A stretch of 64,000 nucleotides of DNA, from assembly GCA_020086605.1 (NCBI GenBank), contig JACBWW010000050.1, positions 1,476,791-1,540,790 on the forward strand, given 5' to 3'. The position numbers and the translations under genes are program-made. Each line of letters opens with the position of its first letter. The first letter of the stretch is position 1. The DNA is from Lanius collurio. Lineage: Eukaryota > Chordata > Aves > Passeriformes > Laniidae. Positions 35,275 to 48,558 of this stretch are shown here, piece by piece. Under the pieces are notes generated by a model. That model ran no database searches and was not told the origin of the DNA. It saw only the letters and a list, made by a program, of their open reading frames with translations.

Positions 35275-35412
35275 TCATGGACCAAAATCATGGAGTGGTT
35301 TGGGTTGGAAGGGACTTTAAAGCCCGTCCAGTCCCTACCACTGCCATGGGCAGGGACACCTTTCACTATCCCAGGTTGCTCCAAGCCCTGTCCGACCTGT
35401 CCTGGAACACCC
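35275..35412 (-). mobile_element. CR1 LINE fragment
   Basis: Inverted CR1 end (AAAATCATGGAGTGGTTTGGG), GTTGGAAGGGACTTTAAAGC and CCATGGGCAGGGACACCTTTC. Within presumed PLA2G4A intron 1. Confidence 0.87.
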
Positions 35413-38027
35413 TGCTTTTCATGGGGTTCCGTGTGCCTTTTTGGGACCAGGCTGCCACACTTACAGGTGCAGGGTCATTTGCCCTGTCTGGCCTCTGGCC
35501 AGTCCTGCTGCACCAGTGCAGAAGCTGCTGCCTCAGTGCTGGGACCAGTTCCTGTGCTGGTGGTTGTGCTTCCCCCAGCACCTCAGGGGTTTGCACTGTG
35601 GTTTTGTCCCCTTCCCTGGGGAGCTGCTGTGAGCTGGAGCTGCTGGGGCTGCCCAGAGCTTGTCCACAGGCACCTTGTGCCTTCCCTTCAGGGAAAATCC
35701 CTTCGGCAGCCTGAACTGCTGAGTGTGGAACTTGCCATGTGGATGATGGGATGCAGACTCCCGGTCAAAGCTCCAACCCCAAGGGAGGACAGTGGTGTGG
35801 GTAGGACCTTAACTGCAGTGGGTGTTCCTGGCAGAAGATGCTGTTCTGCACCTCAGTAGGGTGAGATGCACATGAAACTATTGATGCATAGAATCAGCTG
35901 CTTTGTGGTTACCAAGAGTTGTTCAGCTTGCCCAGGATTCCAGACAGAAAGCATGAATCTAAAACTGATGTGCTTATTTTACTTCCCTTTTGTTAGTGAG
36001 AGGTTTTCATATACAGTGTAGATAAGTGCTCTTCTAGCACTGTTGTCTCTCCAAATCTCCATGTTGGCCTTGACCACTTATTTGCACTCTCTCGTTCCCC
36101 TGTGGGGGGGATCCATAACAAAAGAGAAATGCAAATATTGATTTATGCTTGAATCACATAACTGAATCTCCTCCTGCGTGGCCAGTCAATCTGCACTGGA
36201 AAAACACCAGTTTGACTCCTAGCACCAAGTGCTGTTTATGATTTGTTTTTCTTAAAAAAATTAAAAGAAAAGCCAAATAAAAAAAAAAAGGGGGAGGAAA
36301 AGAAAAGTTATCCAATGCTGCTACGTCACTAGGGTTGCATACTTGATTTCATCTTAACTTGGATATGTTCCACTGAACATTGTTATCATGAATATAATTT
36401 TCACAGCACTTTGAATAGGTTGCTTTTGCCAGTTGGCCTAAACCAGCTAGAATGAGAAATATTTCAGGTTTTGCCACAGTTTTTCCCTTCAGTTCATCAA
36501 TTTTCATCCTACAAAGGGGAAAAATAATGAGCATGGGGTGAGCACTGAATATTTCCCTTGGAGGTATTCCTGCAAAGCCATTGAGCAAACTTCTCTGACA
36601 CTTTGGGTAACATCAGTTCTTCCAGACAATGCTGAGGGCTGAAGCCAATGCAATGCAGCAGTGACCTTCCAGATGCACATTGCTGCAGGAATAATGGCAA
36701 TGGCTCTGTCAGAGTGTTTGAATTGATGTGCAACATCCAGAGATGTGGCAACTTTGGTGATTTCCAAGTAGGTTGGAACAGGACAGTGTTGGCAGCGGAA
36801 CTGGAGACTTGGGAACTGTGAATTTGCATAACATGGAGTTAACTGAATGGCTTGGGCTGGAAGATACAGGGATAGAAGCAAGCAGCATCCAGAGAAGGTG
36901 TCTCCCCCTTGTACCTAGAATTTCAAGTATATGAAAAACGGCTACAAAATATGAGAAAATACTTAGTTTTCCATTGAAATTTTCTAGCTCAAGAGTGTTG
37001 TATGGCCTGAGGTGAATGTTGAGAGATTGAATTCCAGTTTACTTTTTACCTGACATGTAACACTGCTGTGGAGCAGAATCTCCCTATCCTTCAGGGCAGA
37101 TCTGAGGAGAGGGAGTGGGCTCAGGGAAGCAAAACTGAATTCTTAACTAGTTGTTTAGTTGACATTGATAGGCAAGTACATGTCAAAAATATTGGTGCCT
37201 TGCAGTCTGGGCATCATTTAAACAATAAAAGCAGGTCTTTCCCTACAGCTCTGGTTCAGCTAGGGATTCAGCTTCCAGTCAAGGCCTGGGGGCCACTTAA
37301 GGAGACACACTTTTAAACTGAGTTTGCAACCAGTCTGGTTTTATTTCATTTGTCTCTTTCTAAACAGAAGCTCCACACAATTTCTGGAAGGATTTCTCTT
37401 TGATTTCATGGGAAGGGACAGATCTTGCTGTGAGGTGATGAACTCTTGTCTGTGTTTGCTGTGGCACTGTGATATAACTGTGTCTTTCTCAGTAGTCTGA
37501 AAAACAAATCCCAGAACCTGCCTTGGTAATGGAAATTACCTCATCACTGCCCTAGGTTATAATAACGTGATGTAGTAACAGAATACTTTCAAAAGAATTC
37601 TTCCTTTTTTAAAAATAAGAAAAAAAGCAGCCCCTCACCACCTTGGTATTCAGACTTTCCTGAGGGTTTTCACTTACTGTTTACCTCAGAGAGATGACCC
37701 AAATTTCCTGACTGTACCGATTTCCAGTAGCCTGTGTGTCAACGTCTGGAGCAGAGTTACTCAGCTCATGAGGCAGGGGTGAGAGGTGGGCTCTAGGACA
37801 GGGGAAAGTGGTCCCCAAAGCGGCCCAAACAAAGCATCAAAAAGCTTCTAATATTATTTTCTTTTTTTAATTTTTTTTTTAACAGATTATGGGGAAAGTA
37901 AAAAGAACTAGTGAACATTTAAACTTTTCTCTAGTTTTTAAAAGTGAAAAATACTGTCACAATAACTGCAAGTGAGAATTCATGGACTTTTTTTAGGAGT
38001 ATCAATTAGTTTTGCAGCTTGAACACA
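35413..38027. other. PLA2G4A intron 1 sequence without recognised features
   Basis: No exon, transposon or RNA gene recognised. Homopolymer A and T runs occur at 36279-36290 and 37860-37880. Confidence 0.4.
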
Positions 38028-38145
38028 TTGTGGAGGTGTCCAAGGCCAGGCTGGCTGGGGCTTGAAGCCACATGGGATCGGGGAAGGTGTCCCTGCCCAT
38101 GGCAGGGGTGGGACTGGATGGGCTTTAAGGTCCCTTCTGCAATTC
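38028..38145 (+). mobile_element. CR1 LINE fragment
   Basis: Sense CR1 3' end: GAGGTGTCCAAGGCCAGGCT, GTCCCTGCCCATGGCAGG, GATGGGCTTTAAGGTCCC and a CAATTCTGTG terminus. Confidence 0.87.
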
Positions 38146-40810
38146 TGTGGTGTTACATAGTATGATGCAGTTCCTTTTAAAAATAAGCCCATGTTGGTGA
38201 GGGGAAAACATCAGCCATATATTGATAGATGTATAGATTTGATTCATTTTCTCACAGGTTCATTATGGGCTGTCAGCAGTGGTGCCTCCTCAGCCTGTGC
38301 TGGTTCTGTCTCAGCTGGCAGCTGTGCTAGGGGGCACAGACACTGCAGCTTTTCTCTCAGAACAGTTTCCTATCCCAGAGAGGGGGTTGTGGGGATGACA
38401 CTTCCGACTCAGTTCGTGCTTTTGCTGCGTGCTGGGAATTCCAAGACTCTCAGCACGTGTAGGGAAGGACGTTTTTAGGATCTGGACTGACAAACAGCTG
38501 GAGTAGGAGTCAGTGTGGGAGTGTCCCAGACTCTTTAAGTGATCCCTGGAGGAAAAACAGGTGCTTCCATGATAAAATCCATGTGATTCTAAAGAGAGAT
38601 CTCCCAGAGCACAGGGATGATGTGCTGGGAGTGCCCTTTGCTCTGTGTGAGGGGCAGAGTCTCTGGGGATGGTGTTGGAGCTGGAGTGAGGGGATCCTGC
38701 CTGTGGTTCTCAGCGGGGCTGCTGTGCTGCCCAAGCCCTCTTTAATTGTCATGGTTGAGCTCCTCCCAGATGAGTGGTAGCACAGGTAACTTGGAGAGAA
38801 GGATACAGAGCTGCTTTTTCTCCTGAGAACAGCATTACTTCAGCTTAGGATGCTGAAAGTGTATTTTTCAAAGTACAGCTTAGCCTGCAAACAAAAATCT
38901 TTGGTTTTCCATCTTTCCAGCTTCCCAAAATATGCAAATTTAGGAAGGAGACAGAAAATAGAGGGTCAAAAGCTTCCACATACATAAGTTCTGAACTATT
39001 TGAGATGTATCAGTCACATCTGTGTTTTTTTGTGGTTACCTGATAGTAAAGCTGTTGAACTGACTCATCTTTGATATTCATCTGGTATTTTCTTAGAATG
39101 ATTTCAGCATAAATCAGTAAGACTCTAATTTCTTTTCCTACTAGTATTATCAGAGCTTATATCCTTTGCCAAGATGTGTAGGAATGTGCACTTCTGTAAT
39201 AAATTATCTTTTTGTATTTACTAGGGTTATAAAGGCCCTTATTTGTGCACACACAGAGATGTTACAGTGAGATCTGTACAAGTATGTATTTCTTGCAGTA
39301 AGTTGCAGTCCCAGCCCCCAAGGAATTGCATTTTATTAAACATGCATGAAGGACAAGACTGGTAAGTGCAATGTTGGAATAGATGGAGCTGATGGAGTAA
39401 GAATTGGGTGCACATGTCCAGGGTGTCTCATCCCATCTGCTCCATGGCTTGGCCAGACTATCAAAAAGAAAGATTTGGCCTTACAGGTTTGGTGTGAGGT
39501 TACTTTTGATTTGGTGGTGCTTTTTTCCCTCCCCTCCCCATTACCATGTCTGTTTCTCAAGGGTAGAGATTATAAATAGGGTTTAATTCCTAAAACTTTG
39601 TTACTCATGCATTTAACTTACTGCAGTGTCAAATGGATGCTAAAAACAAAGGCCCCCAAGCAGAGGTTTCATTCTGTCCCATCTCAGGGGGAAAGCAAAC
39701 AGCACCAGTGGGAGATTGCACTGAACAGGGAGCAGCTCTGGCTGGGGCATGCTTGATCACTTTGCATGCTTCATCCCAAAAACTGTGCCTTTGGACCCCA
39801 GATGCAAAACTGGAGCTCTATGCAAAGCCAGCAGCTGCTGCCTCATCGGGCAGTCCTGGGAGAAACAGCATAAATCTACATTTTGGGGAGAAGGTGGTTG
39901 TAGACCTGTGGAATGTAACTCATTAGAAGCTTTCTGGTTGAATCACTTGTGTTCTGTTTTTCAAAACTGGCCTATAATGGAGAACTTTAAAATACTTTTG
40001 AGGCACATCTGTTCTTTAATTTCATAAATACGGGTGTGTGTTAAGTGAACATTGCAACAGTGGCCATCTCTTGTCCTAGACAATTTCTATAAAATACAGA
40101 ACCAACTATTCATGTCCTGCTGTTCTGTTTGAGTCCTTTTCCTCCTTAATCCACAGAGAATGGATAATGAGTTTCTAGCCACAGCACTGAGTGTAACACC
40201 CCTTTATCTCCTGATAAGGGCAGGACTCTGTAAATTCCACAAACCTGGTGTTTTGGGACTGTTGTATTGTGAAGAGAAACCAGTTCTCCACATGTAACCA
40301 AAGCCCTACAGCTGTGACTTAAGGACAGTGCTGGTGAAAAACCTGCCACAAATGGGAACAGGAGCTTGTGCAGCATCTGAGAGGAGGGTGCTGGGAAGCA
40401 GATCCTGGCTTTCCCTAAATCTGGTGTATTTTTATGGGTTTATGTTTGTTTCAGTGACAATACTCTCAGACTCTCTGCTTTTCCCCGGGCACCGTAAGGT
40501 TCCCGTAGGGAGCTGCTGTGAAGCCTGTGCTGATGCTAATGAGAACCAGCCCTGCCAAAATCTTGCATTTCTCTGGCATTTTCCACTTGGAATAGCACAT
40601 GTCCACACAGGCTTTCTTGGTGAGTGATTACAGTCAGCTGGGACATGCTTCCAAGTGTTATTTTGCTTTTGAAACTTAAATTCCTTTTTCCAAGAATCCC
40701 AAATTCGTTAACTTAGTGTGTTATTCAGTGAGCTCTTCAACTCCCCTGTGGCCTGGAGAACAAGGTTAAATTTTTATAAGAGTATTTTTGATATAGAGAA
40801 AATTAGATTG
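38146..40810. other. PLA2G4A intron 1 sequence without recognised features
   Basis: No gene or repeat recognised. Confidence 0.4.
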
Positions 40811-41021
40811 GCTATTAGGAAGAAATCCTTCCCTGTGAGGGGGGGGGAGGCCCTGGCACAGGGTGCCCAGAGAAGCTGGGGCTGCCCCTGGATCCCTGGA
40901 AGTGTCCATGGCCAGGTTGGACAGGGCTTGGAGCAGCCTGGGATAGTGAAATTTGTCCCTGCCATGGCATTGGATGGGCTTTAAGGTCACTTCAAATCCA
41001 AACCTTCTATGATTCTGTGAA
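40811..41021 (+). mobile_element. CR1 LINE fragment
   Basis: Sense orientation from AGGAAGAAATCCTTCCCTGTG to the terminus CTTCTATGATTCTGTGA. A run of nine G interrupts it at about 40840-40848. Confidence 0.9.
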
Positions 41022-42404
41022 ATTAAAGGGCTTCTTCCGAGGCATTAAGTCAAATCTGAATCAAAATCACCATCTGAAAGGAATGGTGTTCGCAGGGGAA
41101 GGTTGTTCTCCCACAGCTGAGAGTGACCTTTACTGGCCACTTAGTGGCTGATTTCATTAACTGCTGTTTTGAGTATAAATTGGGTTAAACTCCCCCCCGC
41201 TCCCAAAGAGTTTTATTTAAACTGATGTAGTTTTCTTCTGACAACTTAGTGCTTTGACAAACTGACATTTTCTTTACAAAAAGTCTTCTTGAAAAGTGCT
41301 TGAACACCTGCACTATGTGATCTCTGCCCTGTAATGTGTCAGTCATTTCCCTTTTACCACAGAGCCAACACATCCATGGGTGTTTAATACACTGAGAGAG
41401 AGTTCGAGTTGGCAAGGGAGGTAGTAAGCCCTCGGTGTCTTAAGAAATAGTTAAATTAGAAGCTTAGGTAGTTTGGTAATAAGAGTAGTCATAGTTCATT
41501 TAAGTTTCCTGAACCAATCCTCTGTGCCTCAGAGAGGAGCATGAAAGTCCCCCCTGTGTCCCTGATTTTGCAAAGCTGTTTTAACAAGGGGATATGTAAA
41601 TTTGGGGTTTCTTCCTCCCTTTGATTGCCGTCCTTTTACTTTTGAAGTCATCATTTGTGGGTCCTTAGTGACTGAGAGTTATTGTGTCACACTCCTGAAG
41701 GCCATGTTTAAGTTGCTGTGCTTTTATGGGTTTTGTTAGTTCTGTGGGTTTTTTTCTGCTTTATGTAACCACTGATGGAATTAACCTCCTGGTACTGGTA
41801 GAATCACATTACAGTAAAGAGAAAATTATTTGTTTTTTGCCTATGATTGAGAAAATTTTCCAAGAGTTGTATAAAGTTATTTTCAGTTTTACTCCATCAG
41901 CAAAGCTTTGGTTGGGAATGTTGGGCATCAATTTATAGTGGCTTCAGTCCTTCCCTTCATCCTCTTAGGGCTTGGCTGTGTGAATAACAGTTACCTAAAA
42001 ATGAAGTGGCACCTGATTCAATGCTTTTTTCCTAAATCAGCAGGGGTGGCACTGGAGCTCGTGCCACAGCTCAGCATTTTCACTGTTGGCATTCTGAATC
42101 CATCTGAAATGGTGGGGCAGAAAATGGAAGCCCTTGTAAAAGAGCAGGAGCAGGGCCTTGCTGGCTGGGCAGGGCTGGAACAGAGAGCTTGGGGAAGTTG
42201 TGAGAGCCAGGGCACAGAAAGAGGAAGCCCAGGAAGAGGCAGTGAGGTGCCGCTCCCAGTGTAGTCTCTGGGCAGGAAGGTGCCACTGCTCGCCCTCTCC
42301 AACAGGACGGGAGGGTGAGCAGAGCCCAACCAAGGCTCGTAGAGGAAGTTAAACCCCCCAAGCAAATGCTTTGCCAAAATGAGGTTGCCTTCAAATACAA
42401 GCTG
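41022..42404. other. PLA2G4A intron 1 sequence without recognised features
   Basis: No gene or repeat recognised. Confidence 0.4.
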
Positions 42405-42578
42405 GAAGCTCAGGAGCTGCTTGCTCCTGAGAGGTTGTGGCTGCCCCATCCCTGGAAATGTCCAAGACCAGTGTGGACAGGGCTTGGAGCCACCTGGGAT
42501 AGTGAGTGGCATCCCTGTGGGTGGAATGAGATGGTCTTTAAGGCCCATTCCAACCCAGACCAGTCTGGGATTCTGTGT
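42405..42578 (+). mobile_element. CR1 LINE fragment
   Basis: Sense orientation. It has a GAGGTTGTGGCTGCCCCATC block, GGCTTGGAGCCACCTGGGAT, and terminus GTCTGGGATTCTGTG. Confidence 0.85.
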
Positions 42579-44175
42579 AACAGCTCAGATCCAGAGCTGA
42601 GGGTCTTCTTGGCCAGAGGCTTGGCTGTGTGGAGCCAGGTGGGGTTTGCTCCATGTCTGGCTTTGCTCAGCAGCCAAGGGTTAGATACAAGACAGAGACC
42701 ACTGTTATGGAAGTACATAATCTCTCCTCTCAAAAATATAATATATGCGTTGGGCATGTCTATGTTTGTCTTTGTGTCTGTGAGTAAAACATATATTTAT
42801 GTTACTTACTCAGACTCCAGCTTGTCAACAGCCATAAAATATTTCCATATAAATTTTACTTGAAGCATTTAAAGAGGCTGAAAAATGCCAGTGTCAGAAG
42901 TTTGTTCATGACTACTTTTACTAGAAAGTCCAGACAGATTTCCTTGAGTCACTCCAACTTTGTCATGCTTTAAGTGCTATGACCATATAGACCAAAGGAA
43001 GTGCTGCACAATTGTCCCCTTCGCTGCAGACAGTGACCAGAGCTCGTGTTTGGAGTGAGGAGCCCCAAACCAGAAAGCTGAGTCACATTGTGCAGACATG
43101 ACGAGTGGGAGATGACAAAACACACCTTTTGTGTGCAGCCCTTCCTCCAGCCGGGCAGTGCCAGCAGCCTGGGTGTGCTGGCTGGGGCTACAGCCTGTGC
43201 CAAAATGCTAGGAAATCCCCAAAGTTAATACCAATTGTACTGAAAAAGAATGAAACAGATATTGAAAGGAAATATTGACCTTATGTTCACCTAAATTTGT
43301 TTGACATGCGTTACCTGACCAGACGTCAGCTGTTAATTTTACCAACTCTTTCCGTTTTTAGCTGGTTTTGTTGGTTTTTTGTGTGAAACCACTGCATAAC
43401 TGTAGTGCAGAAGGACTGTCAGCTGCAGTTGAAGCCTGAGTGCATTAGGCACCTTTGCATGTTGGTTTGTTCCCCCCAAAACCCACAAATACTTAAATAA
43501 AAGGTAATTCTAATGTTTTCCCTAGAGTTTTTGTTTTTAAACCATTCCTACTTTACAGCAAGGAAGCAAAAGAAGGGGAATAAAGGCATGAATAAGTTAA
43601 AGATATGTAAGAACCAAACCCTTGTGATTTTAATAAAGTCTTTAAAAGGCATTGGCCCAGAAATACTTAGAAGCTGGTTGAGCTCGGTGCTGTCCCCAAG
43701 GGACAGGGATGGATTTGGAATGAGATTTTTGGAGGCTGATTCTAGAGCTCTAAATCATGCAGCAGCAGTTCTTTCCACAGTGAGGCTTCTGGAAGGGGAA
43801 TCCTGAGCTTTTGGCAGGCAGCAGCTCTTGACCACAGTGCAGCAGAGCAAGTAGAAAGTTTTGCCAATGCTCCTGGTAAGAAAGAAATGCAGGGGAGGTT
43901 TTTTCTTCCTTTTCCCTCTTCACATCAGCTTTAAAGGAACATAGTCAACAAAAAGCAGTCAGGTGTTGCACTTGCGATGTCTGTCTGTCATTTAATTTTA
44001 GTTCTTGCATAAGTGTTTGCATTCCTGGCAAGACTTTGGAAGCTGCCACTGGCAGTGAGTTTTTCCATTTCAGAGAGCCTGGCTCTAGGTTCTTGGGGCA
44101 CCCAGGATCTCAGAATTCAAGTGTGAGCCTTAAGCTGGGCTTCCAAAAGAGAAAATACCTTTAAACAAATAATTG
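42579..44175. other. PLA2G4A intron 1 sequence without recognised features
   Basis: No gene or repeat recognised. Confidence 0.4.
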
Positions 44176-44313
44176 TCAAACATCTCCAAGGCCAGGCTGG
44201 ACGGGGCTTGGAGCAACTTGGGGTAGTGGAAGGTGTGCCTGCCCATGGCAGGGGATGGCACTGGATGGGCTTTAAGGTCCCTTCCAACCCACATCATTCC
44301 AGGATTATGTGAT
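44176..44313 (+). mobile_element. CR1 LINE fragment
   Basis: Sense orientation, about 138 bp: TCCAAGGCCAGGCTGGAC, GCCTGCCCATGGCAGGGG, TTTAAGGTCCCTTCCAACCC, terminus CCAGGATTATGTGATGA. Confidence 0.9.
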
Positions 44314-45775
44314 GAAAAGGTTAATTGTGGAATAACTCTTAGTGTACTGAAATGCTGGGAATTTTTCCATCTGCTTTTCCTAATTACCATGTGCTCATGG
44401 TAAATTACCTGGAGAGATGATCTTGCAATGACACAAATAATATAGGTGGACTTGAGTAGTGCATTGTAATTGTTTTAGGTCTAGATGCTAGTAATTCTTT
44501 TTCATGGAACTTCCATCAGATTTTTCACATTCTTCTTTGTCTCTTGGCCTTCTTGCTGGAAAACAAGTGAGCTGGTTCCCACATAAGCCTTGACCCACGC
44601 AGTGGGGATTACTGGTCAGCTGCCTGAGGTTTTTTGACCAGTTTTGAGACTCTGCCATCTAAACTCTCTGCCTTGTGGCTTTGATTTCCATAGAAAAGGA
44701 TAGTGATTGTTCCTTTTTTAAAGAGTATTCTTGGCATCTCTCAGCTGAGCTTGTTTTTTTCCCTCTCAAGGCTGTTTTTTATTTCCAGTTGAAGTAAAAT
44801 ATGGCATTGGAGAACAGTTATTTAAAAGTATTAACTCAAGGAGCTCTTTTGTACCTGGAATAGATGAGCTCCTTTCTTTCAGTTTACTCAGTTCCACTTT
44901 GAAATCCTTCTGTGAGTTTGCCATACAGTGAATTCATGGATGGTGACAAGGGTTTTTCTCATAACCTCACAGGCTGTTGCAGCGAGTGGTTCTTGTTAAG
45001 TCTCCTTTGCGTAAGCAGGATAATTGTAACATAACCATTGTGCCCTGAATCTGTTGCCTCTTCCTCAGACCTAAAGGTGGTGTCCATGGGGAAACTACAG
45101 CACTTGGCTGGCTTTTCTGTCCAGAGAACTTCTCCATGGACAGTGTGACACAGGTGTGGGTATTCAGGCAAAGATGCTTCCAGCCTCTTGAATATTCCTG
45201 TTGGGGAGGCCGTTCCTCGCAGAATGTAAGATAGGGAGGATGTTTTTTTCTCTTGGATTGAATTCAGCTTAATTCAAGTTTATTAAAGGACCCTTTCTGA
45301 TGCCCCTGACTCCCCAGGCTTTGTCTCCTGTAAGATGGAGTGTATCAGTGGCCTGATAATCTTGCAACTTCTGTCTTCCTCACTTTTGGCCTCTAAAGTA
45401 GCCTTCAGCACTAGAGAAGGTGATCCTTAGAACTGGTGGTGATTGTTGGGACTTTTCCAGAGTTTCAGCCCTGCTAGAGTGTTTACAGCCCTCCTTCCAC
45501 TACTGCTGTGTCACCTGTACTTTCAGTAATTGCTTACAGGCCAACAGGTCACCTTTAAAAAAAGATTCACTATCTTTTCATCTATTACCTCCCCTATAGC
45601 AGGAAGTCAAATGTGGTTTCCAAATCTTAAAATCTCCTATCTAGATATGCTGTGTCAACTTCCTTGATGAGCTTCACCCCACAGTGTCCCTCCAAAAATG
45701 TGGCACAAAGGTTGAGCTTTTTGCCATTCTGCTCAGAATCCTTCCACCCACCCATGCTTCCTTAGCGAGAGCAGT
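44314..45775. other. PLA2G4A intron 1 sequence without recognised features
   Basis: No gene or repeat recognised. Confidence 0.4.
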
Positions 45776-46500
45776 CATAGAAACACAGAATCATTGGGGT
45801 TGGAAAAGGCCTGTGACCGATCCCCACCTTGTCAGCCAGACCAGAGCACTTCCTTGGACACCTCCAGGGATGGGGACTCCACTGTGGGCAGCCTGTTCTG
45901 ATGTCTGGCAACCCTTTCCGTGAAGAAATTCTTCCTGATGTCCAACCTCACTGCCTGAGGCCGTTCCCTCTCCTCCTGTTCCTGTTCCCTGGGAGCAGAC
46001 CCCGACTCCCCCTGGCAGCCCCCTCCTGTCAGGGAGTTGTGCAGAGCCACAAGGTCCTCCCTGAGCCTCCTTTGCTCCAGGCTGAGCCCCTTTCCCAGCT
46101 CCCTCAGCCACTCCTGGGGCTCCAGACCCTTCCCAGCTCCATTCCCTGCCCTGGACACACTCCAGCCCCTCAAGGTCTCTGTGGCCAGAACTGGACACAG
46201 CACTCGAGGTCCCTCAGCTGTGCCAGCACAGGGGACAGGCACTGCCCTGGGGCTGTGCCCACAGCAGGGCTGGGACAGCCCAGTGGCCATTGGCCTCTGG
46301 TCTGCTTGGGCATACCTGGGCTCGTTTTTAGGTTCTGTCCCCAGTGCCCCCAGGGCCTCTTCCAGCTTTCCAGCCACTCTTCCCCTCAGCCTGGAGCTGT
46401 GTGGGGCTGGAGTCACCCAAGGGCAAGACCCAGCACTTGTCCTGGTTGACCCTCATCCTGTTGGCCTTGGTCCATGGGTCCACTTGGCACATCAGCAGAG
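45776..46500 (-). mobile_element. CR1 LINE fragment, longest in the window (about 725 bp)
   Basis: Inverted copy starting at the 3' end (CATAGAAACACAGAATCATTG). It runs through CTTCCTGATGTCCAACCTCA, CAGGGAGTTGTGCAGAGCCA and GGGGCTGGAGTCACCCAAGG to GACCCTCATCCTGTTGGCCT. The far part reaches into the more internal CR1 region usually lost by 5' truncation. Any remaining reading frames are relics. It is the same subfamily as the opposite-strand copy at 63395-63832. Confidence 0.9.
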
Positions 46501-47536
46501 CATCTACTTTTCCACTTGTGGTGGAAGTGGGGTGATGGGTGCTCTACATGGAGTCAGAGGTAATCCTTCCTCTTTGTGTGGGAAGCCCTAAATTAAGAAA
46601 TAACATTACAGTGATTTTCCAGGATGCTAGGCAAAGTCATGTAGAAACAGAGTATTTGTTATTTCTGTTATACAATCACAGGATCAATCTAACCAAATAA
46701 AATGCTGTAATCTGATTTGATGGAAATGGAGGGTGACATTCATACAAAAAGCCTGAGTCATTACTTAGCTTATTCTCTACCGTTTACTCTTTTCCTAATA
46801 GATTGAAAGTTAATGACTGTGCTGGTGAGTCACACTTATTATTTTTTAAATTTTTTGTGTCTTTGATTTTTGAAGAATTGATATAAACAACCTACCTCTA
46901 ATGATTTTTCTTACACTCGTGAGGATGTATTCTGTTGATGAGATTTATATTGTGCTGTTTGCTCATTTTCAGAGCTTTTCCACTCAGTGAGACTAACTCT
47001 GGAGTAAGCTTGTGCTCAGCATGGCACAAATCTCGTTATTCTTCTTGTCTTTGATTCATCCTGTACAATTGAATTATCTGTGGGAATTTACTGAAAATGA
47101 AAATGCTTCAGTAATAATCTCTGTGTATGTGTGTGTGTGTATTGCTTCTTTTTGTGAGTTGTTTTGTTATAGTCAGTCTTCCAAGACAATAATCCCTTCT
47201 CCACTTCAGTCTGTCACCTCAAGTGAGAGTGAGCTGAGATCACAGAAGACTTTTGACTCAAGGAGGGATCCAGCTGTCCAGTGATAGCTTGGTGATGGTG
47301 TCTGAAATTGTGCCTAACAATGGAACACCCTTGTCCTGACAGAAACAGAGTTCACTTTTGGGTGAAAGTGAGATTTAGGTGTTTTAGGGAAAGGTTGGCT
47401 CTCTGTGACCAGGCTGAGATTTATGGCACTTGGAGAAAGGGAAAGGCTGTCTCTCCATGACAGGGCCAAGCTAAAGTGGTGTGTTTGCTGTGTAGTTTTT
47501 AAACTTGGACATTGGCCGATAAACAATGAGAATCAG
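46501..47536. other. PLA2G4A intron 1 sequence
   Basis: Apart from the short TG run nothing is recognised. Confidence 0.4.
47122..47140. repeat. Short (TG)n repeat
   Basis: TG/TA dinucleotide run of about 19 nt. Confidence 0.8.
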
Positions 47537-47868
47537 AGGGTCATGGAATGATTTGGGTTGGAAGGGAACTTAATGCCCATCTAGTCCCATCCCTGCTGTG
47601 AGCAGGGACACCTTCCACTAGCCCAGGTTGCTCCAAGCCCCATCCAACCTGGCCTTGGACACTGCCAGGGATGGGGCAGCCACAGCTTCTCTGGGCACCC
47701 TGTGCACAGGGAAGAATTTCTTCTCTGTGTTGAACCTAAATTTCCCCTCAGTCAGTTTGAAACCATTCCCCCTACTCCTATCACTACAATTCCTGGTGCA
47801 GACTCCCCTCTGGCTTCCTTGTAGATCCCTTCACATCCTGAAAGGCTGCTGGGAGGTCTGCACATAAC
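47537..47868 (-). mobile_element. CR1 LINE fragment, about 330 bp
   Basis: Inverted CR1 end (GGTCATGGAATGATTTGGG), GTTGGAAGGGAACTTAATGC, GGACACCTTCCACTAGCCC, AAGAATTTCTTCTCTGTGTT and a CATCCTGAAAGGCTGC segment. Confidence 0.9.
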
Positions 47869-48199
47869 CCTCTGTTCTGCAATTAACTTAATCTCTTTTT
47901 TGATTTCCTGTAATAGACAGTTAAACAGTGTGGCTAGCTTAGTTAATGTTGGTGGTGCTGTCTGAGAGGTGCTTTTCCTTTAGGAAGGAATGCTGTCAGC
48001 CCCAGCAACAGCATAGTCACAGATGGTGTGATACCACCAGATATTGGGGAAACAAAACAATCTCTGTTGGTACTATCAGAGTGTCCTTGAAGATGTGTTT
48101 AGAGGCACTGTTTCCCTTATATCTGCCAAGGGTTGGGCTCACCAGCTCAAGTGCAGGACTTTGTGTGTGCTTGCAACACAGCCCTGAATGACTTACAAT

Positions 48200-48558
48200 C
48201 AGCCTGGGGAGGAGGATGCTGAGGGAAGAGCTCACCGGGGGCTGCAGCTGCTCCTGAGGGGCAGCTCCAGTCTCTGCTCTCTGTGACCAGGGACAGGACC
48301 CAGGAAATGGCTGGAGCTGGGCCAGAGGAGGGTTTTCCTTGATACTAGGAAAAGGTTCTTCCCCCAGAGGGTGCTGGAGCACTGCCCAGGCTCCCCAGGG
48401 AATGGGCACGGCCCGAGGCTGCCAGAGCTCCAGGAGCGTTTGGACAGCGCTGCCAGGGATGCCCAGGGTGGAGTTGTTGGGGTGTCTGTGCAGGGCCAGG
48501 AATTGGACTGGATGGTCCTTGGGGAGTCCTTCCCACTCAGGACATTCTGCAATTCCAT
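48200..48558 (+). mobile_element. CR1 LINE fragment, distinct subfamily
   Basis: Sense copy of the same subfamily as the inverted 27177-27418 fragment: AAAAGGTTCTTCCCCCAGAG, GAATGGGCACGGCCCGAGG, GTCTGTGCAGGGCCAGGAA, and a diverged terminus. Confidence 0.87.

Noticed and set aside
34570..35384. Long minus-strand open frames (about 190-260 codons) across the CpG island
   Set aside because: They arise from GC-rich DNA with few stops. They overlap in several frames, are proline/arginine/alanine-rich, and the longest begins inside a CR1 fragment.
45829..46591. Several 150-200 codon open frames on both strands
   Set aside because: They are all frames of a single GC-rich CR1 fragment. No reverse transcriptase motif is visible in them.
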